The notes under the pieces were generated by a model. The model made no database searches and was not told where the DNA came from. It saw only the letters and a list, made by a program, of their open reading frames with translations. Below, one piece after another: positions 7,009 through 14,668 of a stretch of 22,513 nucleotides of DNA. The translations under genes were made by a program, and so were the position numbers. The number at the start of each line of letters is the position of its first letter. Position 1 is the first letter of the stretch. Location of the stretch: positions 1 through 22,513 of the forward strand of contig DAJP01000104.1 of the NCBI GenBank assembly GCA_002496355.1, written 5' to 3'. This DNA is from Euryarchaeota archaeon UBA346. GTDB taxonomy: Archaea > Thermoplasmatota > E2 > DHVEG-1.

Positions 7009-8606
7009 TATATCACCCCGTGTACCTGTGTGAGAAGCTGCTGGTAGAAATCCAACCGATAGTCATAGGACTCATTGGCGGTGTCTATCGTAAGAGGTTT
7101 TTCATCAGCAGTGAATGGTTCAAATGTGGTTTTTTGCACCTGATAGATCTCCCATCGGCCATCGGAGACAGATTTTTTTCTGACCCGTTCATCTAATCGT
7201 TTCTTCACGATTGCATCAGGGCAAAAGCATTGGACAATGATTAGCGATGTATGGTGTTTTGAAGCGATGTGACATGCCATGTCCCGGTATTTTTTCTTCT
7301 GGAATGTCGCGTCCAGTACGACGTGTTGCCCTTTTTTTACGAAGACTGCCGCCCGCTGCATCATTTGTTCATAGGTCTCATCGACTTTTTTTGGGTCATA
7401 CAGGCCGGTATTGAACTGGTCATGGTGCTGCTCGTACCGATCGATCCCTGCTGTTTCTTTTCGTATGATATCTGTGTTGATGAGGGCGGCATGGTAATCA
7501 ACTGCGATTTTGCATGCCACGGTTGATTTACCGGTCCCAGACAACCCTGCGACAAGGAACATTACTGGTTTGTTTTTCTGCAAATCAAGGGATAACAAAC
7601 GGGTGTAGTAGCGTGATAGCTCAAAATATTTTTTCGCTGATGTTATAACATGCTTCTTAATGGCAGGGTCGATATAGGGGTCGTTGAGCTGGAACCCGTG
7701 GACTTTTCCTCGGACGAACGCTCGGTACGATTTGTAAAAATTCAGCAGTGAGTAGATATCAGTATCCTGACTTTTTTCCACGTATTTTTCAATGAGATAG
7801 CTTGAGAGGTACGGGTGATTTAGATAATCAAGGTCCATCGCGAGAAACCCGATGTCTGAGGCGACATCACAGAACCGGAAACGGTCGTTGAACTCGATGC
7901 AGTCGAAGATGTGAATGGAGTCCCCAGATACCACGATGTTTCCTGAATGGAGATCCCCATGGCAGTCGTAGATCTTCCCCTGTTTCATCCGTCGTCCGAA
8001 CACGTCTTTTTTCCGTTCGAAAAACTTGGAGACTTCTTCTTTGATGTATGAAAAGGTTTCTTTTGGGACTGTGATGTCGATCATTGGTCTGGTTTGATTG
8101 AAATTCTCATCGATGTTCTGTTTAACAGATTGTAGTTCACCATATTTGGTGATGTCTTCCGTTGGTTCCTGTGTCTGATAAAAGTCGATTAAAATCGAAA
8201 TGAGACGATCAATGGTTTCCTCGGAAATCTTCCCCTGTGGAAGCATGTTTGTCATGATGCATTCCTGAGGGAATTCCTTCATTTTTAAAGCGTACTCAAC
8301 GATGGTTCCATCCCCATCCAGTGTCAAGGTGTTATCCTTCTGGGTGACCGGGAGGACGTCGAGGTACATCTCTGGGCAGAGTCTTTTATTCAGCCGCAGT
8401 TCCTCCAAACAATAGTATTTTCGTTTATCTAAGGTTGAAAAATCAAGGAACCCGAAGTTCACTGGTTTTTTGATTTTATACGCGTATGTCCCAGTGAGGG
8501 CAACATAGGAGATATGGGTCTGAAGCAGCTGCACGGAGGCTACATGAGGTCCGTAGAACTTTGGATTCTTCAGATGATCAAAAAGCATTCCCTGATTCAT
8601 ACACAT
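7008..8606 (-). CDS. APH-like kinase fused to a P-loop kinase (COG2187-COG0645 type)
   Basis: A 532-residue two-domain protein. The N-terminal half (about 1-335) has an aminoglycoside-phosphotransferase-like fold: candidate ATP-contact lysines in YAYKIKKPVNFGFLDF, the catalytic motif HGDLHSGN (216-223) and the metal-binding FDCIEFND (234-241). The C-terminal half (about 347-532) is a zeta-toxin/gluconate-kinase-like P-loop domain with Walker A GLSGTGKST (354-362) and DATFQKKKYRD (432-442). The same fusion is widespread in bacteria and archaea and its substrate is unknown to me. Both active sites look intact. It is coupled to dph2 by a one-base overlap. ATGs at 8606, 8600 and 8588 are all possible starts; I keep the first. 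Confidence 0.85.
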   Translation of the reverse strand: MCMNQGMLFDHLKNPKFYGPHVASVQLLQTHISYVALTGTYAYKIKKPVNFGFLDFSTLDKRKYYCLEELRLNKRLCPEMYLDVLPVTQKDNTLTLDGDGTIVEYALKMKEFPQECIMTNMLPQGKISEETIDRLISILIDFYQTQEPTEDITKYGELQSVKQNIDENFNQTRPMIDITVPKETFSYIKEEVSKFFERKKDVFGRRMKQGKIYDCHGDLHSGNIVVSGDSIHIFDCIEFNDRFRFCDVASDIGFLAMDLDYLNHPYLSSYLIEKYVEKSQDTDIYSLLNFYKSYRAFVRGKVHGFQLNDPYIDPAIKKHVITSAKKYFELSRYYTRLLSLDLQKNKPVMFLVAGLSGTGKSTVACKIAVDYHAALINTDIIRKETAGIDRYEQHHDQFNTGLYDPKKVDETYEQMMQRAAVFVKKGQHVVLDATFQKKKYRDMACHIASKHHTSLIIVQCFCPDAIVKKRLDERVRKKSVSDGRWEIYQVQKTTFEPFTADEKPLTIDTANESYDYRLDFYQQLLTQVHGVI

Positions 8607-8653
8607 GAGGTAGACCCTGACTTTTTATAAGACTTGTCGTCCAACCAGGCGAC

Positions 8654-9916
8654 TTATGCGGGAAACAAAAGAACCACGAAAACGGTCTGAATGCATAAGA
8701 GAATCACTGCTGCCGGAAGAAACATCCGATACATCCGTGTCGTATCGGTCTTGAGATATTCACTGCTCAGGACGTTGCAGAGATGGATTGGAGAGATGAG
8801 ATACCCGATCAGGGAGCTCATGAAGATAAGACTGGTCAGGCCAAGGAGCTGAACTCCTGTGAACGCGAAGAAGGATTCGACCAGGGGGTAGGAGAGGGCG
8901 ACTGCACCCAGATTATAACCGGTGAGGGTCCCAAGGAGAAGAGGGATAAGGATGATAATGAGCAGTGCCGGAAACGCTAGGTTCTGCATGGTATCTGTGA
9001 TTAACACGTGAATTTGGGAGATGCGTATCATCTCTCGAAGGATCATGATCCCAAAGATAGCCAGTGCTAAATTCCATGTCAACGATTTTTTCATGATTCC
9101 TAGGTAGGTCTTCGTATCGATATGAAGCAGGAAATAGAGCAGAAGAAGGCTTATGAAGACACCGATGAGGAAACATTGAACTTCTGTGAGGCCAATGAAT
9201 TTCAACGGGTAGAACAGCAGAGGTACAATCGGTGGAAGAATGTAGATTAAACCATGGTACTCCCTCTTAGAAATAGTTATTGGCGGAGGAGTGTTTTTCG
9301 TATATCGTCGAAGGAAAAAAAATCCAATCAGAAGCACCCCGAGAAACGAGGGGATATTTGCCAGCATGAGCATCTGGATGGGAAGACCCGAGAATTTCAT
9401 GCTGCAGATGAGGATCATCGCGGATGAGATCGGGTAGATAGGGAACCAGATATGGCGGAACCAGATGTTCAAAAAATTCTTCTGGTCCTTCTTCAGGTTG
9501 TATTTATCCCCCTCTTTGTCAATGAGTGGGGCAGAAAACAACGCGCCCCCCGGGACCGGCATCAACCCATAGACCGCTGGGATAACGGCAAGGGTTCCTC
9601 CTTTGGAGAAGATTGTTCGCAGGCTATCGATAAGTTTTGTAATTGCTCCGGTCTCCTGCATTGTTTTCGCTAGAGCGAAAATCAACGTCATCAGCAAAGC
9701 AAGTTCGATAGTCTCTGTTATGATCTCTTGTTTTTCAAATGAATAGATGCTTGCTTCAATCATCGCTTTCGGGATATCGAGAGGAGCGATGACCTGAAGA
9801 GAAAAAACACCGACGATGATCGAACCAAGAAACAAGGATATTCCAAAATTAACCTTCCTGCGGATGAGGATGAGAATAACGATAAAGGCAAGAATAACCC
9901 CAATAAGGTTCAGCAT
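8654..9916 (-). CDS. DUF401 family (COG1906) integral membrane protein
   Basis: A 420-residue polytopic protein with about 10-12 hydrophobic segments over its whole length. It opens MLNLIGVILAFIVILILIRR. A glycine/proline-rich re-entrant-like stretch reads YGLMPVPGGALFSAPLIDKEG (about 115-135), and a second reads FMSSLIGYLISPIHLC. These repeated half-features are typical of the DUF401 group, which looks like an ion-transporter-type symporter fold. The substrate is unknown. An SD (TGGTG) precedes the ATG. It lies 24 nt after the amidohydrolase gene and 47 nt before the kinase fusion, so it is probably in the same transcript. A link to nucleoside or metabolite transport is only a guess from that position. 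Confidence 0.82.
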   Translation of the reverse strand: MLNLIGVILAFIVILILIRRKVNFGISLFLGSIIVGVFSLQVIAPLDIPKAMIEASIYSFEKQEIITETIELALLMTLIFALAKTMQETGAITKLIDSLRTIFSKGGTLAVIPAVYGLMPVPGGALFSAPLIDKEGDKYNLKKDQKNFLNIWFRHIWFPIYPISSAMILICSMKFSGLPIQMLMLANIPSFLGVLLIGFFFLRRYTKNTPPPITISKREYHGLIYILPPIVPLLFYPLKFIGLTEVQCFLIGVFISLLLLYFLLHIDTKTYLGIMKKSLTWNLALAIFGIMILREMIRISQIHVLITDTMQNLAFPALLIIILIPLLLGTLTGYNLGAVALSYPLVESFFAFTGVQLLGLTSLIFMSSLIGYLISPIHLCNVLSSEYLKTDTTRMYRMFLPAAVILLCIQTVFVVLLFPA

Positions 9917-9940
9917 GGTGCACCAGAAATAATGCTGGAT

Positions 9941-11230
9941 TTAACTAGTTAACTCCAGGGCGATTTTCTGGGATTGTTCCAAGGTCTTTTCCACATCGAT
10001 GGTGAGGAATTCTTTCTCAAGCATGAGAGGTGCTCCATTCACAATCGTGGTGCAGACATCAGTTCCTCGTACCGCATAAACAAGGTGAGAGACAGGGTCA
10101 TGAAGCGGGGTGAGATGCGGTTTTTTCAGATCAATCATAATGAGGTCAGCGGTTTTTCCGCCCTCAAGTGAGCCAAGACTATGTTGAACTCCAAGGGTCG
10201 TTGCTCCACCACGTGTTGCCAGGTCAACAACGGTCTGGGCAGGTAGGATTGTTGGGTCCCAACGATGATTCTTATGGACAAGAGCGCAGAATTTCATCGT
10301 CTCAAACATATCCAGAGTGTTGTTACTTGCAGCACCATCAGTCCCAAGACCAACCGGGACCCGTGCGTCAAGGAGCTCAGGGACAGGGGCGAAACCACCA
10401 GTGGCAATCTTCATATTGCTCACCGGGCAATGAGCGACAGACACGCCAACGTTTTTCATATCCAAAATCTCGTTTTTCGTGATCCATCCACAATGGGCTA
10501 GAATCGTTTCATTCTTCAGCAATCCATATTTTTTCAACAGTCCCACAGGGCGTACTCCATATTTTTTTTCCACGTCGTACACCTCATCCCTTGTCTCAGA
10601 GCAATGAATATGCAAAGGAACATGATGTTTGGTGGCAATATCTAGGGCGTTCTGAAGGGTCTCTGGTTTACAGGAATATGTGCTATGCGGTGCGATAAGC
10701 GGGGAAATCAGAGGGTTGTTCCTCCAGCGTCTGATAAACTGATCAGCTTGTGAGATGAGTTCTTTTGATTCAAACTCGGGGGTATCAAAATCGATGAGAG
10801 CAAAACCAAGGAATCCGCGCATCCCGGTTTTCTCAGTGACCTTCGCGATGGTTTCCTCAAAAAAATACATATCAAGATAGGATGTCGTCCCGGAGGAGAT
10901 CATCTCAAGAAGACCAAGCTGCGTCCCGATCTCAATCGTTTTTTTGTCAAGTTTTGCCTCTACAGGCCATATCCGCTGAGCAAGCCAATCCTGCAGAAGC
11001 ATGTCATCTCCATACCCTCGGAAGAGAGTCATGGGAATATGCGTATGGGTATTTATCAAGCCAGGGAGTACAAGCCGGTTTGTTCCATCGATCTTAAATT
11101 CAGCTTCCAGAGAAAGAGGTTTTTCTGAGCATTCTACGACCACATGGTCATCGATGTAGAGATCACCATGGATCTTCTTTCGAGAATCATCCTGGGTGAG
11201 AATCGTAGAATTTTTAATGAGAATGCTCAT
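9941..11230 (-). CDS. mtaD: Amidohydrolase, MTA/SAH deaminase family (MtaD/DadD-like)
   Basis: A 429-residue metal-dependent hydrolase of the cytosine/adenosine deaminase-like superfamily. Metal and catalytic residues are in place: H62 and H64 in NTHTHIPM, H209 and E212 in HIHCSE, H246 in ILAHCGW and D298 in GLGTDGAASNN. The C-terminal beta-sandwich part (SLEGGKTADLIMIDLKKP) closes the small domain. In archaea this family deaminates 5'-methylthioadenosine, S-adenosylhomocysteine or 5'-deoxyadenosine, the nucleoside by-products of SAM enzymes. Which one is preferred cannot be read from the sequence. Dph2 downstream makes methylthioadenosine, so a functional tie is conceivable. The ATG overlaps the end of the upstream gene by 17 nt. 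Confidence 0.88.
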   Translation of the reverse strand: MSILIKNSTILTQDDSRKKIHGDLYIDDHVVVECSEKPLSLEAEFKIDGTNRLVLPGLINTHTHIPMTLFRGYGDDMLLQDWLAQRIWPVEAKLDKKTIEIGTQLGLLEMISSGTTSYLDMYFFEETIAKVTEKTGMRGFLGFALIDFDTPEFESKELISQADQFIRRWRNNPLISPLIAPHSTYSCKPETLQNALDIATKHHVPLHIHCSETRDEVYDVEKKYGVRPVGLLKKYGLLKNETILAHCGWITKNEILDMKNVGVSVAHCPVSNMKIATGGFAPVPELLDARVPVGLGTDGAASNNTLDMFETMKFCALVHKNHRWDPTILPAQTVVDLATRGGATTLGVQHSLGSLEGGKTADLIMIDLKKPHLTPLHDPVSHLVYAVRGTDVCTTIVNGAPLMLEKEFLTIDVEKTLEQSQKIALELTS

Positions 11231-11666
11231 TGTCTGACTCGTCGTCTAATAAGGGTGTTGCTTTCTCCCAGCTCTCGTTAAAATACCGGTTGAGTTTTTC
11301 AAGCATTTCCTTCTCAACGGTCCAAATCCCCAGTTCATCCTGTTTGATGGGTCCTGAGAGAATCAACGCTCGATCATCGCCAAGGATGAAGTTCCCTCGG
11401 ATTCCAGAATGCTGTTTTACCTCAATTCCCTTCAAGGTCATTCCATTTTCATATTCATTGACCACAACCTTTGCATTCTTCGGAAGCTCTAACGCACCCA
11501 TGTTCTCGGCCAGGATACGAGGGTTTGCGATCTCCTCGATACTCCATTTATGGGTCGGTCTTGTGGCTGGCTGGGTCTTGTTGACACGTCTCATCCCTAT
11601 CTCAATAGCGATGCCTATGGTAATGACACCGATGATTAAACCAATAATAAACGCTACGACATCCAT
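11214..11666 (-). CDS. Hypothetical membrane-anchored protein
   Basis: A 150-residue protein I do not recognise. Residues 2-25 are one hydrophobic helix (VVAFIIGLIIGVITIGIAIEIG) followed by basic residues (MRRVNK), so the rest is probably cytoplasmic. The soluble part contains WSIEEIANPRILAENMG and LPKNAKVVVNEYENG. It also has GIRGNFILGDDRALILSG, which looks like a small beta-rich fold, and a charged C-terminal helix. The SD GGAGAT lies about 9 nt before the ATG. It is the first gene of the minus-strand cluster and overlaps the amidohydrolase by 17 nt, so the two are very probably co-translated. A role as a membrane tether for that cluster is speculation. Confidence 0.75.
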   Translation of the reverse strand: MDVVAFIIGLIIGVITIGIAIEIGMRRVNKTQPATRPTHKWSIEEIANPRILAENMGALELPKNAKVVVNEYENGMTLKGIEVKQHSGIRGNFILGDDRALILSGPIKQDELGIWTVEKEMLEKLNRYFNESWEKATPLLDDESDNEHSH

Positions 11667-11705
11667 CTGCTATCCATCTCCTACGACCTGTAAAACACTA
11701 TCGAG

Positions 11706-11714
11706 GATAAATAG
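11706..11714 (-). promoter_or_regulatory. Candidate TATA box for the 11666-5290 minus-strand cluster
   Basis: The minus strand reads CTATTTATC here, with A-rich sequence just upstream. A start site about 25 nt on, near 11684, would leave a leader of some 18 nt that contains the GGAGAT ribosome-binding motif. The box lies in the 139-bp divergent gap shared with nadA. Confidence 0.42.
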
Positions 11715-11761
11715 ATTTTCCTTAGTTGAATAAAAATAATAACGAGAGGAAGCTTTATGCC

Positions 11762-11778
11762 CCAGAGTCATATTCTGG
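11762..11778. promoter_or_regulatory. Small inverted repeat upstream of nadA, possible operator
   Basis: CCAGA (11762-11766) and TCTGG (11774-11778) form an inverted repeat around a 7-nt centre. It sits 28-44 nt before the nadA ATG. Depending on which AT-rich element is used (11729-11740 or 11753-11758), the repeat falls at or just before the transcription start, where a repressor would block initiation. Only five paired bases support it, so this is a candidate only. Confidence 0.25.
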
Positions 11779-11805
11779 ACAAAAAAAATCCCAAGGGACC
11801 CCTCT

Positions 11806-12711
11806 ATGGAGAAATCAATACAACAACAGATAAATAAACTCAAAAAAACACACAACGCGATCATCCTTGCCCACAACTATCAAAGACCCGAGATCCAAGA
11901 TATCGCGGATTTCGTCGGAGACTCACTTGACTTGTCGTTAAAGGCAACGAAAACAGAGGCAAAAGTAATAGTTTTCTGTGGTGTTGATTTCATGGCAGAG
12001 GCTGCTCAAATTCTGAATCCTGAAAAAACCGTTCTACTGCCGGATAAAACAGCGAACTGCCCGATGGCTGAAATGGTCGATGCAGAAAGTCTCGGATGGT
12101 TGAAAAAAGAACACCCTGATGCAGAGGTCGTGGCCTACATCAACACGACGGCTGATGTCAAAGCACTTGCTGATATCTGCTGCACATCGGCAAATGGTGT
12201 GAAGATCGTAAAAAGCAGGAAAGCAAAAAAAATCATTTTTGTCCCGGATCGTAACCTTGGGTTGTATATCCAGCAAAAGGTCCCAGAAAAAGTAATGATA
12301 CTCTGGCCCGGGGTCTGTCGTACCCATCATGACATCAAAAAAGAAGATGTCTTGCTCCTGAAGCAGCAATATCCTGATGCAGAACTGCTGGTTCACCCTG
12401 AATGCCAACCGGAAATCATTAAACTAGCGGATCATGCGTTTTCCACTAATGGTATGGTCGATCATGCAAAGACATCACCAAAGAAGGAATTCATCATCGG
12501 TACGGAAAAAGGATTGTGTTATCGACTGGAAAAGGAAAACCCGGGGAAGAAGTTCTATCCGATTCCGTCAGCAGTTTGTCCTAACATGAAAAAAACAACC
12601 TTGGAAAAAGTATTAAAGAGTCTGGAGACTCTGGAACCAAAGATCCATCTCTCAGATGAGATCATGCAAAAAGCACGTGTCCCGTTACAACGTATGATGG
12701 ATATGAAGTAA
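11806..12711 (+). CDS. nadA: Quinolinate synthase NadA
   Basis: A 301-residue enzyme that condenses iminoaspartate with dihydroxyacetone phosphate to quinolinate for NAD synthesis. It uses a [4Fe-4S] cluster. The three cluster cysteines, judged by family spacing, are C85 (KTANCPMAEM), C171 (WPGVCRTHHD) and C258 (SAVCPNMKKTT). Other conserved parts are ILAHNYQRPEIQDIADFVGDS (about 20-40), CGVDFMAE (58-65) and HPECQPEI. The length fits the short archaeal/Thermotoga type. It leads the nadA-nifS-queC set and nifS follows after 11 nt. The aspartate oxidase or dehydrogenase and NadC that complete the route are not in this window. Confidence 0.96.
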   Translation: MEKSIQQQINKLKKTHNAIILAHNYQRPEIQDIADFVGDSLDLSLKATKTEAKVIVFCGVDFMAEAAQILNPEKTVLLPDKTANCPMAEMVDAESLGWLKKEHPDAEVVAYINTTADVKALADICCTSANGVKIVKSRKAKKIIFVPDRNLGLYIQQKVPEKVMILWPGVCRTHHDIKKEDVLLLKQQYPDAELLVHPECQPEIIKLADHAFSTNGMVDHAKTSPKKEFIIGTEKGLCYRLEKENPGKKFYPIPSAVCPNMKKTTLEKVLKSLETLEPKIHLSDEIMQKARVPLQRMMDMK

Positions 12712-12722
12712 GGTGAAGAAAA

Positions 12723-13892
12723 ATGAAACGAATATTCCTTGATCATGCATCCACAACAAAAGTCGACGAAGAAGTCATCAAAGCAATGCTTCCTTATTTC
12801 TCAGAATATTTTGGGAACCCATCGTCCATCCATGTGTTCGGACGTGAAGCCCGGGAAGCAATTGACATCGCGCGAACCCATGTTGGTGACATCCTTGGTG
12901 CTCGTGATGACGAAATCATCTTCACTGCCGGGGGAACCGAATCAGACAACCTTGCGATAAAAGGACTCGCGTATCTGAACAAAGAGAAACGAACAACCAA
13001 AGGACCACATATCATCACGTCGACAATCGAACATCCGGGGGTCCTTGAGGTGTGTCGACATCTGGAAACACAAGGATTCCAAGTCAAATATCTACCAGTG
13101 GATACCCAGGGTCTGATCGACTTGGAGACACTCAAAACATCGATCTCAAAAAACACGTTCCTATTCTCATTCATGTTTGCGAATAATGAGATTGGTACCA
13201 TCGAACCGATCGAGGAGATAGGAAAATTAGCGCAGGAACAGGATATCACCTTCCATACCGACGCGGTCCAGGCGGTCACTAAGGTTCCCATCGATGTAAA
13301 AAAACAACATATCGACATGCTAGCATTATCTTCACATAAGATCTATGGGCCGAAAGGAATCGGGGCACTCTACATCCGCAATGGTATCAAGGTACAACCA
13401 ATTATCCACGGAGGAGGTCATGAAAAAGGAATGCGGAGCAGCACCCTGAACACCCCTGGTATCGTCGGTCTTGGAAAAGCATGCGAACTAGCAAAAAAGA
13501 GAATGACTGTGGACAATAGTAGGATGAAAATATTACGGGATAGTCTCATAAAAAATGTTCTACAGATCGAAGAAAGCTATCTGAATGGTCATCCCGAGAA
13601 AAGACTAGTAAACAACGCACATTTCCGCTTCACAGGGATCGAAGGGGAATCACTGCTCCTGGGATTAGATGAACAGGGGATTGCGACATCGACAGGTTCT
13701 GCATGCTCATCAAAAAAGCTCCAAGCATCTCATGTATTGCTTGCAATAGGTTTAGATCCGGTACAAGCCCATGGTTCATTGCGCATCTCCCTTGGCAGGG
13801 AAAACACCAAAGAAGAAATAACGCTTGTCTCAAAGGCACTCCCCCAGATTGTCGAAAGACTCCGAATGATGTCTCCGTTGTGGAATCGATAA
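12723..13892 (+). CDS. nifS: Cysteine desulfurase, NifS/IscS family
   Basis: A 389-residue PLP enzyme that takes sulfur from cysteine. The PLP lysine is K206 in SSHKIYGPKG. H104 (TIEHPGV) and D180 (FHTDAVQ) contact the cofactor in the family. The sulfur-carrying cysteine is C328 in STGSACSSKK. RSSTLNTPGIVG replaces the usual RSGTxNVPG with little change. A strong SD (AGGTGA) lies 6 nt before the ATG and overlaps the nadA stop, so the two genes are coupled. In bacteria a NifS paralogue next to nadA serves to mature the NadA Fe-S cluster, and the same role is the best inference here. It could also supply tRNA thiolation or general Fe-S assembly. Confidence 0.94.
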   Translation: MKRIFLDHASTTKVDEEVIKAMLPYFSEYFGNPSSIHVFGREAREAIDIARTHVGDILGARDDEIIFTAGGTESDNLAIKGLAYLNKEKRTTKGPHIITSTIEHPGVLEVCRHLETQGFQVKYLPVDTQGLIDLETLKTSISKNTFLFSFMFANNEIGTIEPIEEIGKLAQEQDITFHTDAVQAVTKVPIDVKKQHIDMLALSSHKIYGPKGIGALYIRNGIKVQPIIHGGGHEKGMRSSTLNTPGIVGLGKACELAKKRMTVDNSRMKILRDSLIKNVLQIEESYLNGHPEKRLVNNAHFRFTGIEGESLLLGLDEQGIATSTGSACSSKKLQASHVLLAIGLDPVQAHGSLRISLGRENTKEEITLVSKALPQIVERLRMMSPLWNR

Positions 13893-13895
13893 CAT

Positions 13896-14582
13896 ATGAC
13901 AAAAAAAGCAGTCTGTCTGATCTCTGGTGGTCTTGATTCTGCGGTGACTGCTTTTATTGCAAAAAAACAGGGGTACGATATCTATGCATTGTCGTTCTGC
14001 TACGGCCAGCGACATGCAAAAGAACTCACCTGCGCAAAAAAAATAAGTAATGCAGTCGGAGCAAAAAACCATATCATTCTCACAATTGATCTTCAGAAGT
14101 TCGGCGGGTCATCTCTTCTTGCCTTATCACCAGAAAAAATCACGAATCATCATATAAAAGAAATCGGCAAACACATCCCCTCAACCTATGTTCCCGCGAG
14201 AAATACAATCTTCCTTTCTTATGCGCTTGCCTATGCAGAAACCATCGACGCAGAAGCTATCTTCATCGGAGTCAATGCTGTGGATTACTCAGCATACCCG
14301 GACTGTCGACCAAGATACATCCAAACAGTTCAGCAACTCGCACGCATTGCGACTCGACAAGGAGTTGAAGGAAAACCAGTACGCATCAAAGCCCCGCTTC
14401 TCCATCTGACAAAAGCCAAGATCATAAAAAAAGGGGCACGATTGCATGTCCCATTCTCGAAAACCTGGTCATGTTACAGAGGGGAAAAAGAAGCATGCGG
14501 ACGATGCGACTCCTGTCTGTTACGCCTCAAAGGATTCCAAGAGGCACATATGAAAGATCCAATCCCCTATACCGTCAGATGA
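13896..14582 (+). CDS. queC: 7-cyano-7-deazaguanine (preQ0) synthase QueC
   Basis: A 228-residue enzyme that converts 7-carboxy-7-deazaguanine to preQ0 with ATP and ammonia. In archaea preQ0 is inserted into tRNA position 15 and becomes archaeosine. The PP-loop SGGLDS is at residues 10-15, and YGQRHAKE and VPARNTIFLSYA follow. The zinc site is C193, C201, C204 and C207 (WSCYRGEKEACGRCDSC). The ATG is only 3 nt after the nifS stop, so it is in the same transcript. No other archaeosine genes (queD, queE, tgt) are in the window. The assignment is firm. Confidence 0.96.
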   Translation: MTKKAVCLISGGLDSAVTAFIAKKQGYDIYALSFCYGQRHAKELTCAKKISNAVGAKNHIILTIDLQKFGGSSLLALSPEKITNHHIKEIGKHIPSTYVPARNTIFLSYALAYAETIDAEAIFIGVNAVDYSAYPDCRPRYIQTVQQLARIATRQGVEGKPVRIKAPLLHLTKAKIIKKGARLHVPFSKTWSCYRGEKEACGRCDSCLLRLKGFQEAHMKDPIPYTVR

Positions 14583-14635
14583 AACATAGTAGATATTCCC
14601 ACCATGTTACATAACCATAGTTCATTTTAGGAAAA

Positions 14636-14643
14636 TTTATTAA
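14636..14643 (+). promoter_or_regulatory. TATA box of the 904-residue repeat protein (probably leaderless)
   Basis: TTTATTAA with A-rich sequence just upstream (AGGAAAAT), centred about 29 nt before the ATG at 14669. Standard archaeal spacing would put transcription start at or next to the start codon. No Shine-Dalgarno is visible before this ATG. Both facts suggest a leaderless mRNA. Confidence 0.5.
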
Positions 14644-14668
14644 TACAGGACAACACTTTTCAAGCCCG

